A stretch of 64,000 nt of DNA from Streptomyces prunicolor NBRC 13075 (GTDB lineage Bacteria > Actinomycetota > Actinomycetes > Streptomycetales > Streptomycetaceae): NCBI RefSeq assembly GCF_000367365.1, contig NZ_BARF01000064.1, positions 1-64,000 of the forward strand, given 5' to 3'. Each line of letters begins with the position of its first letter. The first letter of the stretch is position 1. The notes below the pieces were generated by a model. The model did no database searches and was not told the origin of the DNA. It saw only the letters and a program-made list of their open reading frames with translations. This document shows positions 34,884-42,881 of this stretch, piece by piece. Made by a program: the position numbers and the translations under genes.

Positions 34884-35020
34884 GGCGCGCACCCGATGAC
34901 ACTGCGGTCGCACGCGTACGTGAAACCGCTGTGACCGCACGCGTGCGTGAAGCCGCTGCGACCGCACGCGTAAGTGAAGCCGTTCCTCACCAGCACAGCC
35001 GTCGTCCCCAGCAAAGCCAT
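34880..35020 (-). CDS. Putative 46-aa repeat peptide between ogt and MFS gene
   Basis: This short ORF begins with ATG at 35020 behind GGGGAG (8-nt spacer), 28 nt after the ogt stop, and ends in a GTGA overlap with the MFS exporter start. After a hydrophobic leader (MALLGTTAVLVR) it encodes three 9-residue units, NGFTYACGR, SGFTHACGH and SGFTYACDR, then SVIGCAP. Each unit has one Cys. It could be a precursor peptide exported by the neighbour, a leader peptide, or a chance reading of a DNA repeat: the GCACGCGT core recurs in non-coding DNA at 60951-61205. No modifying enzyme is adjacent. Confidence 0.4.
   Translation of the reverse strand: MALLGTTAVLVRNGFTYACGRSGFTHACGHSGFTYACDRSVIGCAP
34900..34980. 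repeat. 27-bp tandem repeat, three units
   Basis: Units at 34900, 34927 and 34954 share CCGCACGCGTNNGTGAA within a 27-bp period. The period is a multiple of three, so all three encode the same nine-residue pattern on the minus strand. The core GCACGCGT is also dispersed elsewhere in the window. Confidence 0.85.
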
Positions 35021-35048
35021 CCCCCTGTCTCCCCGTCTGCCCGAGCCC

Positions 35049-35603
35049 TCAGAACAACGGCTCGGGCAGCACCCCCTCCAGCGCCAGCAGCTTCCTCTTC
35101 GTCTCCAGGCCGCCCCCGAACCCGCCGATGCCGCCGTCGCTCTCGACGACCCGATGGCACGGCACGACGACCGGCAGCGGATTGGACCCCATCGCCACCC
35201 CCACCGCCTGGGCCGCCCGCGGCTGACCGACGCGCCCGGCCAGATCGCCGTACCCGACGACCGAGCCGTACGGCACACCGGACGCCAGCTCGCGCAGCAC
35301 CTGCCGGTTGAAGCCGGAGATCAGGGACCAGTCGAGCGACAGCTCGAAGTCACGCCGATCACCGGCGAAATAGGCCTCGAACTGACGTATCGCCTCGGCG
35401 AGCAAGGGGGAGTCGGGCGCCTCGACGGGCTCGGTGCCCAGTCGGGTCGCCAGTCGGTCCAGGGTCTTGTCGCGCACCGCGTCCGTGGCGTGGAACACGA
35501 CATTGACCAGGCCGTCCTGTGTCGCGGCCAGCAGCAGCGGACCGATGTCGGTGCCGACGACGGTCCACACGACCCGCTGCTCGTTCTGCCCTTGGCTGTC
35601 CAT
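35049..35603 (-). CDS. ogt: Methylated-DNA-protein-cysteine methyltransferase
   Basis: The 184-aa protein transfers the methyl group from O6-methylguanine to its own Cys (suicide repair). The active-site loop is VVVPCHRVVESDGG (Cys149), with ASGVPYGSVVGYGDLAGRVGQPRAAQAVGVAMGSNP as the helix-turn-helix region. The promoter matches the PafBC-type damage motif, and the ATG sits 6 nt after its -10, so the message is probably leaderless. Confidence 0.93.
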   Translation of the reverse strand: MDSQGQNEQRVVWTVVGTDIGPLLLAATQDGLVNVVFHATDAVRDKTLDRLATRLGTEPVEAPDSPLLAEAIRQFEAYFAGDRRDFELSLDWSLISGFNRQVLRELASGVPYGSVVGYGDLAGRVGQPRAAQAVGVAMGSNPLPVVVPCHRVVESDGGIGGFGGGLETKRKLLALEGVLPEPLF

Positions 35604-35609
35604 GCGCCC

Positions 35610-35632
35610 ACCGTACGACCCGGCACTGACAA
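35610..35632 (-). promoter_or_regulatory. PafBC-type damage promoter of ogt
   Basis: On the minus strand TTGTCAGTG, an 8-nt spacer and TACGGT match the tTGTCRgtg-N8-TAnnnT consensus at every fixed position. The start codon follows after 6 nt. Confidence 0.75.
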
Positions 35633-35648
35633 CGCCCCGCGAGCGGCC

Positions 35649-36524
35649 TCAGAACCCGTTCAGCGCGGACCGCACCACGTCCGGCTTGTTGGTGATGAGC
35701 CCGTCCACTCCGTACCCGGCGACCTTCCACGCCGTGGGCGCGTCGTCGACCGTCCAGGCGTACACCTCCATCGGACGGCCGTGCGGGCCCGTGTGCCCGT
35801 GCACGGCGGAGACGTAGCCGAGGGAGATCGAGCCGTACGACGGGTTGATCAGGTCGGTGTAGGCGGCGTACTCCTGCAGGGCGGACACGGGGGGCGTGCC
35901 GAGGAAGGCGGTCCTGATGGCGGGCTTCAGGTCGTGCACGATCCGGATGCTCTCCGCGCTGAAGCTCTGCACGATCAGCCGGCCGTCGAGGTGCCCCGGG
36001 TCCAGCCACCCCTCGTTGCCCAGGAGCTTGAGGGTCTGCTGCTCGATGCCGGGGTACAGCTCCGGGTTCTTGATCTCCAGGAGCAGGCTCTGCTGGTTGT
36101 GCTCCACCTCACGCATGTACTGCGTGAGAGTGGGCACGCGCGTGCCTGTGTACGCGGGGCCGAACCAGCTTCCCGCGTCGAGGCGCGCGATCTCGGCGGC
36201 GGTGAAGTCCTTCACCTTCCAAGGGGCTCGATGGGGGAACACCTTCTGGACGTCGGTGGTGCGCTTGAGGCTGTCGTCGTGGATGACGACGAGCTCACCG
36301 TCCTTGGTGCGCTGGACATCGTTCTCGACCCACCGGAAGCCGAGCCCGGCCGCCTTGTCGATGGAGGCCAGGGTGTTTTCGGGCGCATAGGAGGACGCAC
36401 CTCGGTGGGCCACGACCGTCGGCCACTGGGCGGCGTCGCCGGCCCTGGCGGCGGGGGAGGGGAGCAGAAGGGCGGCGGCCCCCAGGAGCGCGGTGGTCGA
36501 GGCGGCAACTGCGCGCAGGTGCAT
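35649..36524 (-). CDS. glpQ: Secreted glycerophosphodiester phosphodiesterase
   Basis: The 291-aa protein has a signal peptide (AVAASTTALLGAAALLLPSPAARA, about residues 5-28, cleavage before GDAAQW) and a GDPD TIM barrel: VVAHRGASSYAPENTLAS, WVENDVQRTKDGELVVIHDDSLKRTT (catalytic His pair and metal acids) and VYAWTVDDAPTAWKVAGYGVDGLITNKPD. It releases glycerol-3-phosphate from phosphodiesters outside the cell, a phosphate or carbon salvage role. The ATG at 36524 is preferred because GAGGAG lies 5 nt before it; the ATG at 36539 has no site. Confidence 0.88.
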   Translation of the reverse strand: MHLRAVAASTTALLGAAALLLPSPAARAGDAAQWPTVVAHRGASSYAPENTLASIDKAAGLGFRWVENDVQRTKDGELVVIHDDSLKRTTDVQKVFPHRAPWKVKDFTAAEIARLDAGSWFGPAYTGTRVPTLTQYMREVEHNQQSLLLEIKNPELYPGIEQQTLKLLGNEGWLDPGHLDGRLIVQSFSAESIRIVHDLKPAIRTAFLGTPPVSALQEYAAYTDLINPSYGSISLGYVSAVHGHTGPHGRPMEVYAWTVDDAPTAWKVAGYGVDGLITNKPDVVRSALNGF

Positions 36525-36802
36525 GCGTACTCCTCGCATCGAGCGATCACATACAGCTCAAGGATGGCAGCGGAACGTCACTACCCGTGGGGTACAGGAT
36601 GGACACAGAATGGATGGTGTTGCCCAAGTCCGCTCACCGGTGCCGCACAACTGGGGCAGGGCCGTGTTTCTTTGCCGGAAAATCGTTCGACCATTCCGGT
36701 GGGGGTCATACTCTCTGCGTCGACCCTGACCGTTCCCGCGGTCCCGGGGCTGGGCGCGTTTCAGGAATTCCGGAACGGAACAGGGCGGAAGGGCAACTGC
36801 GC

Positions 36803-37666
36803 ATGCAGGGCACGGTCGACGGATTCAGCTACGGACTCGTCACACCGCTGGTGGCCTATCTCATGGCGTGCCTCGGTGGCGCCCTCGGCCTGCGCTGCAC
36901 CACCAGATCGATGCTCGTGTCCCAGTCCTGGCGCCCCGGATGGCTGGCCCTGGGATCGGCGGCGATCGGTTCCGGCATATGGACGATGCACTTCATCGCG
37001 ATGATGGGCTTCTCGGTCCGCCAGACACCGGTCCACTACGACAAACCGATGACCTTCGCGAGCCTCGCCGTCGCCATCGTCATGGTGGGCGTCGGGATCT
37101 TCATCGTCGGCTACAAGGGAGCCAAGGGGACGGCGCTCTTCACCGGCGGCACCCTCACCGGCCTGGGCATCGCCTCCATGCACTACCTGGGCATGGCCGG
37201 CATGCGCCTCAACGGAAAGCTCGAATACAACACGTTCATCGTCTCCGTGTCCGTCGTCATAGCGGTCGTGGCCGCGATCAGCGCCCTCTGGGCGGCCGGA
37301 CAGGTCCGCGGGTTCCTGTGGAGCGTCGGCGCGAGCCTCGTCATGGGGCTCGCTGTCGCCGGCATGCACTACACCGGCATGGCCGCCCTCAGCGTCCACG
37401 TCCACGGCACGACCGCGACCACCGACGGTGTGTCGGCCGCGTCCCTGCTCGCCCCCATGATGATCGGCCCCCTCGCCTTCCTCCTCCTGGCCGGCGTCGT
37501 CGTGATGTTCGACCCGATGATGGTCATGGGGAAGCCCGCCCAGGCTCCCGTCGAGCACAAGCCCGGCGTCCCGGCCGGCGCCCTCGTCCCGCGCCCCCGG
37601 CGCGCCCCCGTCCGCGCCGCCCGGGACCTCGGACACCGCCGCTCCCGCACCCCGCAGAACCGCTGA
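36803..37666 (+). CDS. MHYT-domain integral membrane protein
   Basis: The 287-aa protein has about seven membrane segments and three MHYT motifs: WTMHFIAMMGF, ASMHYLGMAGM and GMHYTGMAAL. These His/Met repeats are proposed to bind copper or another metal and to sense gases. Most bacterial MHYT proteins carry GGDEF/EAL or kinase output domains; here only a 60-residue Pro/Arg tail follows, so it is a stand-alone sensor of unknown output. The upstream region 36525-36802 holds no other gene. Confidence 0.85.
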   Translation: MQGTVDGFSYGLVTPLVAYLMACLGGALGLRCTTRSMLVSQSWRPGWLALGSAAIGSGIWTMHFIAMMGFSVRQTPVHYDKPMTFASLAVAIVMVGVGIFIVGYKGAKGTALFTGGTLTGLGIASMHYLGMAGMRLNGKLEYNTFIVSVSVVIAVVAAISALWAAGQVRGFLWSVGASLVMGLAVAGMHYTGMAALSVHVHGTTATTDGVSAASLLAPMMIGPLAFLLLAGVVVMFDPMMVMGKPAQAPVEHKPGVPAGALVPRPRRAPVRAARDLGHRRSRTPQNR

Positions 37667-37676
37667 TCCGACCCCG

Positions 37677-37699
37677 TTGTCAGTGGCGGGTCGTACGGT
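37677..37699 (+). promoter_or_regulatory. PafBC-type damage promoter of uvrB
   Basis: TTGTCAGTG (37677-37685), 8 nt, TACGGT (37694-37699), then 7 nt to the uvrB ATG. The spacer and -10 (GGTCG-TACGGT) are also shared with the ogt promoter. The placement implies a leaderless transcript. Confidence 0.78.
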
Positions 37700-37706
37700 T
37701 GGTTCC

Positions 37707-39845
37707 ATGCGGCCCGTTTCCCACATCGAACGCACGGTGGCGCCTTTCGAGGTCGTCAGTTCCTACCAGCCCAGCGGCGATCAGCCGGCGGCCATCGCCG
37801 AGCTGGCCCGACGCGTCGAGGCAGGTGAGAAGGACGTCGTCCTGCTGGGCGCGACCGGCACCGGCAAGTCCGCCACCACCGCGTGGATGATCGAGAAGCT
37901 CCAGCGCCCCACCCTGGTGATGGCGCCGAACAAGACCCTGGCCGCCCAGCTGGCCAACGAGTTCCGCGAGCTCCTGCCGAACAACGCAGTCGAGTACTTC
38001 GTCTCGTACTACGACTACTACCAGCCCGAGGCCTACGTCCCGCAGTCGGACACCTACATCGAGAAGGACTCCTCGGTCAACGAGGAGGTCGAGCGCCTGC
38101 GCCACTCCGCGACCAACTCGCTGCTCACCCGCCGCGACGTCATCGTGGTCGCCTCGGTCTCCTGCATCTACGGCCTCGGTACTCCGCAGGAGTACGTGGA
38201 CCGCATGGTCCCCCTCAAGGTCGGCGACGAGGTCGACCGCGACCAGTTGCTGCGCCGCTTCGTGGACATCCAGTACACGCGCAACGACGTGGCCTTCAGC
38301 CGCGGCACCTTCCGCGTCCGCGGCGACACCATCGAGATCTTCCCGGTCTACGAGGAACTGGCCGTCCGCATCGAGATGTTCGGCGACGAGATCGAGGCCC
38401 TCTCCACCCTCCACCCGCTCACCGGCGAGATCATCAGCGAGGACGAGCACCTCTACGTCTTCCCGGCCTCGCACTACATCGCCGGCCCCGAGCGCATGGA
38501 GCGGGCCGTCAACGACATCGAGAAGGAACTCGGCGAGCGGCTGGCCGAGATGGAGAAGCAGGGCAAGCTCCTGGAGGCCCAGCGCCTGCGCATGCGGACC
38601 ACGTACGACCTGGAGATGCTCCGCCAGATCGGCTCCTGCTCCGGCGTCGAGAACTACTCGATGCACTTCGACGGCCGCGAGCCCGGCTCCGCGCCGAACA
38701 CCCTGATCGACTACTTCCCGGAAGACTTCCTGCTCGTCATCGACGAGTCGCACAACACGGTCCCGCAGATCGGCGCCATGTACGAGGGCGACGCCTCCCG
38801 CAAGCGCACCCTCGTCGACCACGGCTTCCGACTGCCCTCCGCGCTGGACAACCGCCCCCTGAAGTGGGAGGAGTTCCAGAAGCGCATCGGACAGACGGTC
38901 TACCTGTCGGCGACTCCCGGCAAGTACGAGCTCTCGCGCGCGGACGGCGCCGTCGAGCAGATCATCCGCCCCACCGGCCTGATCGACCCCGAGGTCGTCG
39001 TCAAGCCCACCGAGGGCCAGATCGACGACCTGGTGCACGAGATCCGCAAGCGCACCGAGAAGGACGAGCGGGTCCTGGTCACCACGCTCACCAAGAAGAT
39101 GGCCGAGGACCTCACCGACTACTTCCTCGAACTCGGCATCCAGGTCCGCTACTTGCACAGCGACGTCGACACCCTGCGCCGCATCGAGCTGCTGCGCGAG
39201 CTGCGCTCCGGCGAGTTCGACGTCCTGGTGGGCATCAACCTCCTCCGCGAGGGCCTCGACCTGCCCGAGGTCTCCCTGGTGGCCATCCTGGACGCCGACA
39301 AGGAGGGCTTCCTGCGCTCCGGCACCTCCCTGATCCAGACCATCGGCCGCGCGGCGCGCAACGTCTCCGGGCAGGTCCACATGTACGCCGACCGGATCAC
39401 CCCGGCGATGGAGAAGGCCATCGAGGAGACCAACCGCCGTAGGGAGAAGCAGGTCGCGTACAACACGGAGCGCGGCATCGACCCCCAGCCGCTCCGAAAG
39501 AAGATCAACGACATCGTCGCGCAGATCGCCCGCGAGGACGTCGACACGGAGCAGCTGCTCGGCTCGGGCTACCGCAAGGCCAAGGACGGCAAGGGCGCCA
39601 AGACCCCCGTGCCCGCGCTCGGCGGCAAGGCCGCGAAGAGCGCCAAGTCCGCCAAGGGCAAGGCCAAGGACGGGGTGCCGACCGACCGTCCCGCGGCCGA
39701 ACTCGCGGAGCAGATCGAGGAGATGACGGCACGCATGCGTGCCGCCGCCGCCGACCTGCAGTTCGAGGTCGCGGCCCGGCTGCGTGACGAGGTGCACGAG
39801 ATGAAGAAGGAACTGCGGCAGATGAAGGAGGGCGGCCTGGCCTGA
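37707..39845 (+). CDS. uvrB: Excinuclease ABC subunit B
   Basis: The 712-aa UvrB is the damage-verification helicase of nucleotide excision repair, loaded by UvrA. Visible are Walker A GATGTGKS (48-55), the beta-hairpin YYDYYQPEAYVP, Walker B VIDESHNT, helicase motif VGINLLREGLDLPEVSLVAILDADKEG, QTIGRAARN, and the C-terminal UVR motif (IEEMTARMRAAAADLQFEVAARLRDE) that binds UvrC. Between helicase and UVR parts, about residues 630-660, is a Lys/Ala-rich insert (KAAKSAKSAKGKAKDG). Confidence 0.97.
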   Translation: MRPVSHIERTVAPFEVVSSYQPSGDQPAAIAELARRVEAGEKDVVLLGATGTGKSATTAWMIEKLQRPTLVMAPNKTLAAQLANEFRELLPNNAVEYFVSYYDYYQPEAYVPQSDTYIEKDSSVNEEVERLRHSATNSLLTRRDVIVVASVSCIYGLGTPQEYVDRMVPLKVGDEVDRDQLLRRFVDIQYTRNDVAFSRGTFRVRGDTIEIFPVYEELAVRIEMFGDEIEALSTLHPLTGEIISEDEHLYVFPASHYIAGPERMERAVNDIEKELGERLAEMEKQGKLLEAQRLRMRTTYDLEMLRQIGSCSGVENYSMHFDGREPGSAPNTLIDYFPEDFLLVIDESHNTVPQIGAMYEGDASRKRTLVDHGFRLPSALDNRPLKWEEFQKRIGQTVYLSATPGKYELSRADGAVEQIIRPTGLIDPEVVVKPTEGQIDDLVHEIRKRTEKDERVLVTTLTKKMAEDLTDYFLELGIQVRYLHSDVDTLRRIELLRELRSGEFDVLVGINLLREGLDLPEVSLVAILDADKEGFLRSGTSLIQTIGRAARNVSGQVHMYADRITPAMEKAIEETNRRREKQVAYNTERGIDPQPLRKKINDIVAQIAREDVDTEQLLGSGYRKAKDGKGAKTPVPALGGKAAKSAKSAKGKAKDGVPTDRPAAELAEQIEEMTARMRAAAADLQFEVAARLRDEVHEMKKELRQMKEGGLA

Positions 39846-39925
39846 CCGCCCGGGTGGACCGCCGGACCTCGGGGTATCCGCTCTGTGTTGCAAGACCGAC
39901 ACAAAGTCCGATGCGGGGTTCGGCA

Positions 39926-39948
39926 CTGTCAGTGGCGCTGCGTAGGGT
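39926..39948 (+). promoter_or_regulatory. PafBC-type damage promoter of terD
   Basis: CTGTCAGTG (39926-39934), 8 nt, TAGGGT (39943-39948) match the motif except the weakly conserved first T. The start site near 39955 gives a leader of about 50 nt to the GTG at 40005, which has its own GAGGGG. Confidence 0.7.
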
Positions 39949-40004
39949 TCTGGAATATCCGCAGATTCCGCGGCAACAGGGGACAGTTCGAGAGGGGAAC
40001 AGCC

Positions 40005-40583
40005 GTGACGGTCAACATGACCAAGGGTCAGGCCATCAGTCTGCAGAAGAACGACGGTACCGGCCTGACCGCGGTGCGCATGGGCCTCGGCTGGCAGGCG
40101 GCTCCCCGGCGAGGCCTGTTCGGCTCGCGCACCCGAGAGATCGACCTCGACGCGTCCGCCGTGCTGTTCGCCGACAAGCAGCCGGTCGACGTGGTGTTCT
40201 TCCGCCACCTGGTGAGCGACGACGGCTCCGTGCGCCACACCGGTGACAACCTCGTCGGCGGCGTCGGCCAGGGCGGGGACGACGAGGCGATCCTCGTCGA
40301 CCTCGCGCGCGTGCCGGTCCACATCGACCAGATCGTCTTCACCGTGAACTCCTTCACGGGCCAGACCTTCCAGGAAGTGCAGAACGCGTTCTGCCGCCTG
40401 GTCGACGAGACCAACGGCCAGGAGCTGGCCCGCTACACACTGGCGGGCGGCGGCCAGTACACGGCGCAGATCATGGCCAAGGTGCACCGCTCCGGTTCGG
40501 GCTGGACGCTGACGGCCCTCGGTACACCGACCAACGGCCGCACCTTCCAGGACCTGATGCCGGCGATCCTGCCGCACCTGTAG
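40005..40583 (+). CDS. terD: TerD-family stress protein
   Basis: The 192-aa protein has the TerD fold: KGQAISLQKNDGTGLTAVRMGLGW, EIDLDASAVLF, DDEAILVDLARVPVHIDQIVFTVN and FRLVDETNGQELARYTL-like text near residue 125. TerD binds Ca2+ through acidic loops and belongs to the tellurite/phage/DNA-damage stress module. The GTG start has GAGGGG upstream. It is followed 48 bp later by a second TerD-type gene. Confidence 0.88.
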   Translation: MTVNMTKGQAISLQKNDGTGLTAVRMGLGWQAAPRRGLFGSRTREIDLDASAVLFADKQPVDVVFFRHLVSDDGSVRHTGDNLVGGVGQGGDDEAILVDLARVPVHIDQIVFTVNSFTGQTFQEVQNAFCRLVDETNGQELARYTLAGGGQYTAQIMAKVHRSGSGWTLTALGTPTNGRTFQDLMPAILPHL

Positions 40584-40631
40584 GTCGGCCCGGCGCACAC
40601 GACACGACACGGCTGAGCAGGGGGACGAGCG

Positions 40632-42647
40632 ATGGCAGCCGAGCTGGTGCGAGGGCAGAACCACCCGCTCTCCCAGATGCGCCTGGAGATCCGGGTCGCG
40701 GCCGGCAAACCGGTCGTGGCCGCCGCCACGCTCGGCGACGAGCACGGCAGGATCCACGGCGTCGCATGGGTGGCCCACCCGGGCACACCCACCCTGCCCG
40801 GCCTGGAGGTCTCCAAGCAGGCCGCCGCCGACCACCGCCTCGCGGTGGACCTGGACGCCATGCCGGAAGCCGTGCACCGCGTCAGCGTCCTGCTCGCCCT
40901 CCCTCTCGGCGGCGACGGCCCCGCCCGCTTCGGCGCCGTGGCCGCGCCCTTCGTCGCGGTCACCGGACTCGACGGCACCGAGGTCGCCAGCTACACGATC
41001 ACCGGCCTGGACGCCGAATCCGCCGTCGTCGCCCTGGAGTTGTACCGCAGGCAGGGCGCCTGGAAAGTGCGCGCCGTGGGCCAGGGCTACGCGGGCGGTC
41101 TCGCCGAACTCCTCACCGACCAGGGCCTGCCCCAGGCCACCCACCTCGCGGGCAGCATCAACGAAGCGGTGGCCCACGGCCTCGCCCGCTCCGTGGCCGC
41201 GCCCCCGCCACGCACCCCGGACGCCGACCGCACCCGCCAGACGGCCACCCCGGCCCTCGGCCCCGAGGGGAGCGGATCCACGACACAGGGCGCCTCCGGA
41301 GCCGTAGCACCGCAGCCGACGTCTCCGTACGGGGCGCAGGGCACTTCGGGGGCCGTAGCGCCGCAGTCCGGATACGACAGTGGCGCGGCGGCCGTGAATC
41401 CGCCCGCCGGTGACCAGCATGCCGCCGGTCCGATCGACTACAGCCACCCGCGTCGGCAGACCGGGGCGCCCCCGCAGCCCGCGCCGACCGCGCCGTCGGC
41501 TCCGCCCGGGCAGCCCGCGCGGCCAGTCGCCGGGGACGCGACCGGGTGGTCGATGGAGGAGCGGCTGTACAACCAGGTGTGGGGGATGTTCGAGGACCTG
41601 GCCCGCACCATGGCCGCGTACCGCAGTGCGGTCGACTTCGCCGACTCGCGCATGGGCAAGGAGCTCGACCAGGCACTGTCCGATCCGCGCAGCCGGATCG
41701 GCGGTCAGGGTGACGCGGCCCGCGAGGCGGCCCAGGCCAAGCATGCCCAACTCATCGACCAGGCACGGGCGGCCCTCGACCGGGACCTCGACCAGCTGAC
41801 CGCCGAGTGCGAGGTGGTGGAACCCGCGCTTCCGCCCGCGTTCGCCGGTTGGGACAACCCCGTGTGGCACGGTTACCGCGTCCCGATGGAGATCCCCATG
41901 GCTCTGCGCCTGGGCGATCTCCACCTCCCGGAGAGTCCCGAGCTGCGTATCCCGATGCTGGTCCGGCTGCCGTTGGAGCGCGGCCTGTGGATCGACAGCG
42001 GTGGCGCGGAGTCCCTGGACGGCTCGTTCACCGACTCGCACGAGCTGCGGCGCCTGGCGCTGGACACGGCCGTGGCGCACGCGGCCCGGCTGCTCGCCGT
42101 CTATCCGGCGGGCGAGTTCGCCGTGCACGTCATCGACCCGGCCGGCTCGGCGGCGCAGGCGCTGGTCCCGCTGGTGCACACGGGTGTGCTCGCGGCGCCG
42201 CCCGCCGTGGGCGCCGCCGGGGTGACGGACGTCCTGACCCGGCTCACCCAGCGGGTGGACCTGGTGCAGATGGCGGTGCGCGGCGGCGCCGCCGACTCGC
42301 TGCCGCCCGGCCTCGACACGGCCGAGCAGCTGCTGATCGTCAACGACTTCCCGCACGGCTTCGACGACCGGGCCGTGACCCAGCTGCGCTATCTCGCCGA
42401 CGAGGGCCCGAGCGTCGGCGTCCACCTGATGATGGTCGCGGACCGCGAGGACGCCGCGGGCTACGGCCCGTTGCTCGACCCCCTCTGGCGTTCGCTGATG
42501 CGACTCACCCCGCTGCCCGACGACCACCTCGCCGACCCGTGGGTCGGACACGCCTGGACGTACGAGCCCTCGCGCGTGCCGCCTGGCAGCCACGTGCTGC
42601 GGCAGGTGCTGACAGAGGTCGCGACGGCCCGCACCAAGCACAGGTAA
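40632..42647 (+). CDS. Two-part TerD protein with FtsK/HerA-like degenerate C-terminus
   Basis: The 671-aa protein starts with a TerD-like domain (LVRGQNHPLSQMRLEIRVAAGKP, about residues 5-170), then a Pro/Gly/Ala linker (180-305). Its C-terminal region (310-671) has VGVHLMMVADRED after LLIVNDFPHGFDD, resembling the Walker B/sensor strand order of FtsK/HerA-type ATPases. The expected P-loop Gly-Lys-Ser/Thr is not visible (RLPLERGLWIDSGGAE), so catalysis is doubtful. Ter systems with ATPase partners are known; this fusion is assigned by pattern only. Confidence 0.65.
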   Translation: MAAELVRGQNHPLSQMRLEIRVAAGKPVVAAATLGDEHGRIHGVAWVAHPGTPTLPGLEVSKQAAADHRLAVDLDAMPEAVHRVSVLLALPLGGDGPARFGAVAAPFVAVTGLDGTEVASYTITGLDAESAVVALELYRRQGAWKVRAVGQGYAGGLAELLTDQGLPQATHLAGSINEAVAHGLARSVAAPPPRTPDADRTRQTATPALGPEGSGSTTQGASGAVAPQPTSPYGAQGTSGAVAPQSGYDSGAAAVNPPAGDQHAAGPIDYSHPRRQTGAPPQPAPTAPSAPPGQPARPVAGDATGWSMEERLYNQVWGMFEDLARTMAAYRSAVDFADSRMGKELDQALSDPRSRIGGQGDAAREAAQAKHAQLIDQARAALDRDLDQLTAECEVVEPALPPAFAGWDNPVWHGYRVPMEIPMALRLGDLHLPESPELRIPMLVRLPLERGLWIDSGGAESLDGSFTDSHELRRLALDTAVAHAARLLAVYPAGEFAVHVIDPAGSAAQALVPLVHTGVLAAPPAVGAAGVTDVLTRLTQRVDLVQMAVRGGAADSLPPGLDTAEQLLIVNDFPHGFDDRAVTQLRYLADEGPSVGVHLMMVADREDAAGYGPLLDPLWRSLMRLTPLPDDHLADPWVGHAWTYEPSRVPPGSHVLRQVLTEVATARTKHR

Positions 42648-42689
42648 AGGATCCCCACCTGGTCTTTTATCTCTTCCTTGGCAATCGCT

Positions 42690-42718
42690 TTACCTTTCCT
42701 TGGTGATTGGGGTAGGCT
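42690..42718 (+). promoter_or_regulatory. Vegetative promoter of terC
   Basis: TTACCT (42690-42695), 17 nt, TAGGCT (42713-42718). The -10 fits the HrdB-type consensus and transcription would start right before the riboswitch. Confidence 0.5.
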
Positions 42719-42725
42719 TTTCCGT

Positions 42726-42850
42726 ACGGAGGGGAGTACTCCCTATCTGCTGCGGCGTACCCGTCAATACGGATCAGGCCAGATCCCGGGGCGCCGGCCC
42801 TGGACGCCCGTCCAAGGTGGAAGAGACCTCCGGTAGCGACGACGCTGACC
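42726..42850 (+). promoter_or_regulatory. yybP-ykoY-type manganese riboswitch upstream of terC
   Basis: The 160-nt leader of terC contains the yybP-ykoY landmarks in order: GGAGGGGAGTACTCCCT (P1/J region), GTCAATACGG, a GC hairpin at about 42787-42815, and GAGACCTCCGG with GGTAGC. This family senses Mn2+ and controls TerC/Alx-type and P-type ATPase exporters. The leader ends with GGAGGAG before the GTG, so control could act on translation start or on a terminator. Confidence 0.7.
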
Positions 42851-42881
42851 ATTTGCCGTTAATACCGCCGGAGGAGCAGTA

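Noticed and set aside
34884..34967. N-terminal extension of the MFS protein through the 27-bp repeats
   Set aside because: Arg-rich, no membrane or signal character, and the GTGA overlap at 34880-34883 gives a better start.
34900..34980. CRISPR-like or minisatellite only
   Set aside because: No spacers; kept as a tandem repeat with a possible coding reading instead.
37680..42641. Very long minus-strand open frame (over 1,600 codons)
   Set aside because: It is antisense to uvrB, terD and the TerD fusion and arises from GC bias; its translation is low-complexity Val/Asp/Gly/Arg without domains.
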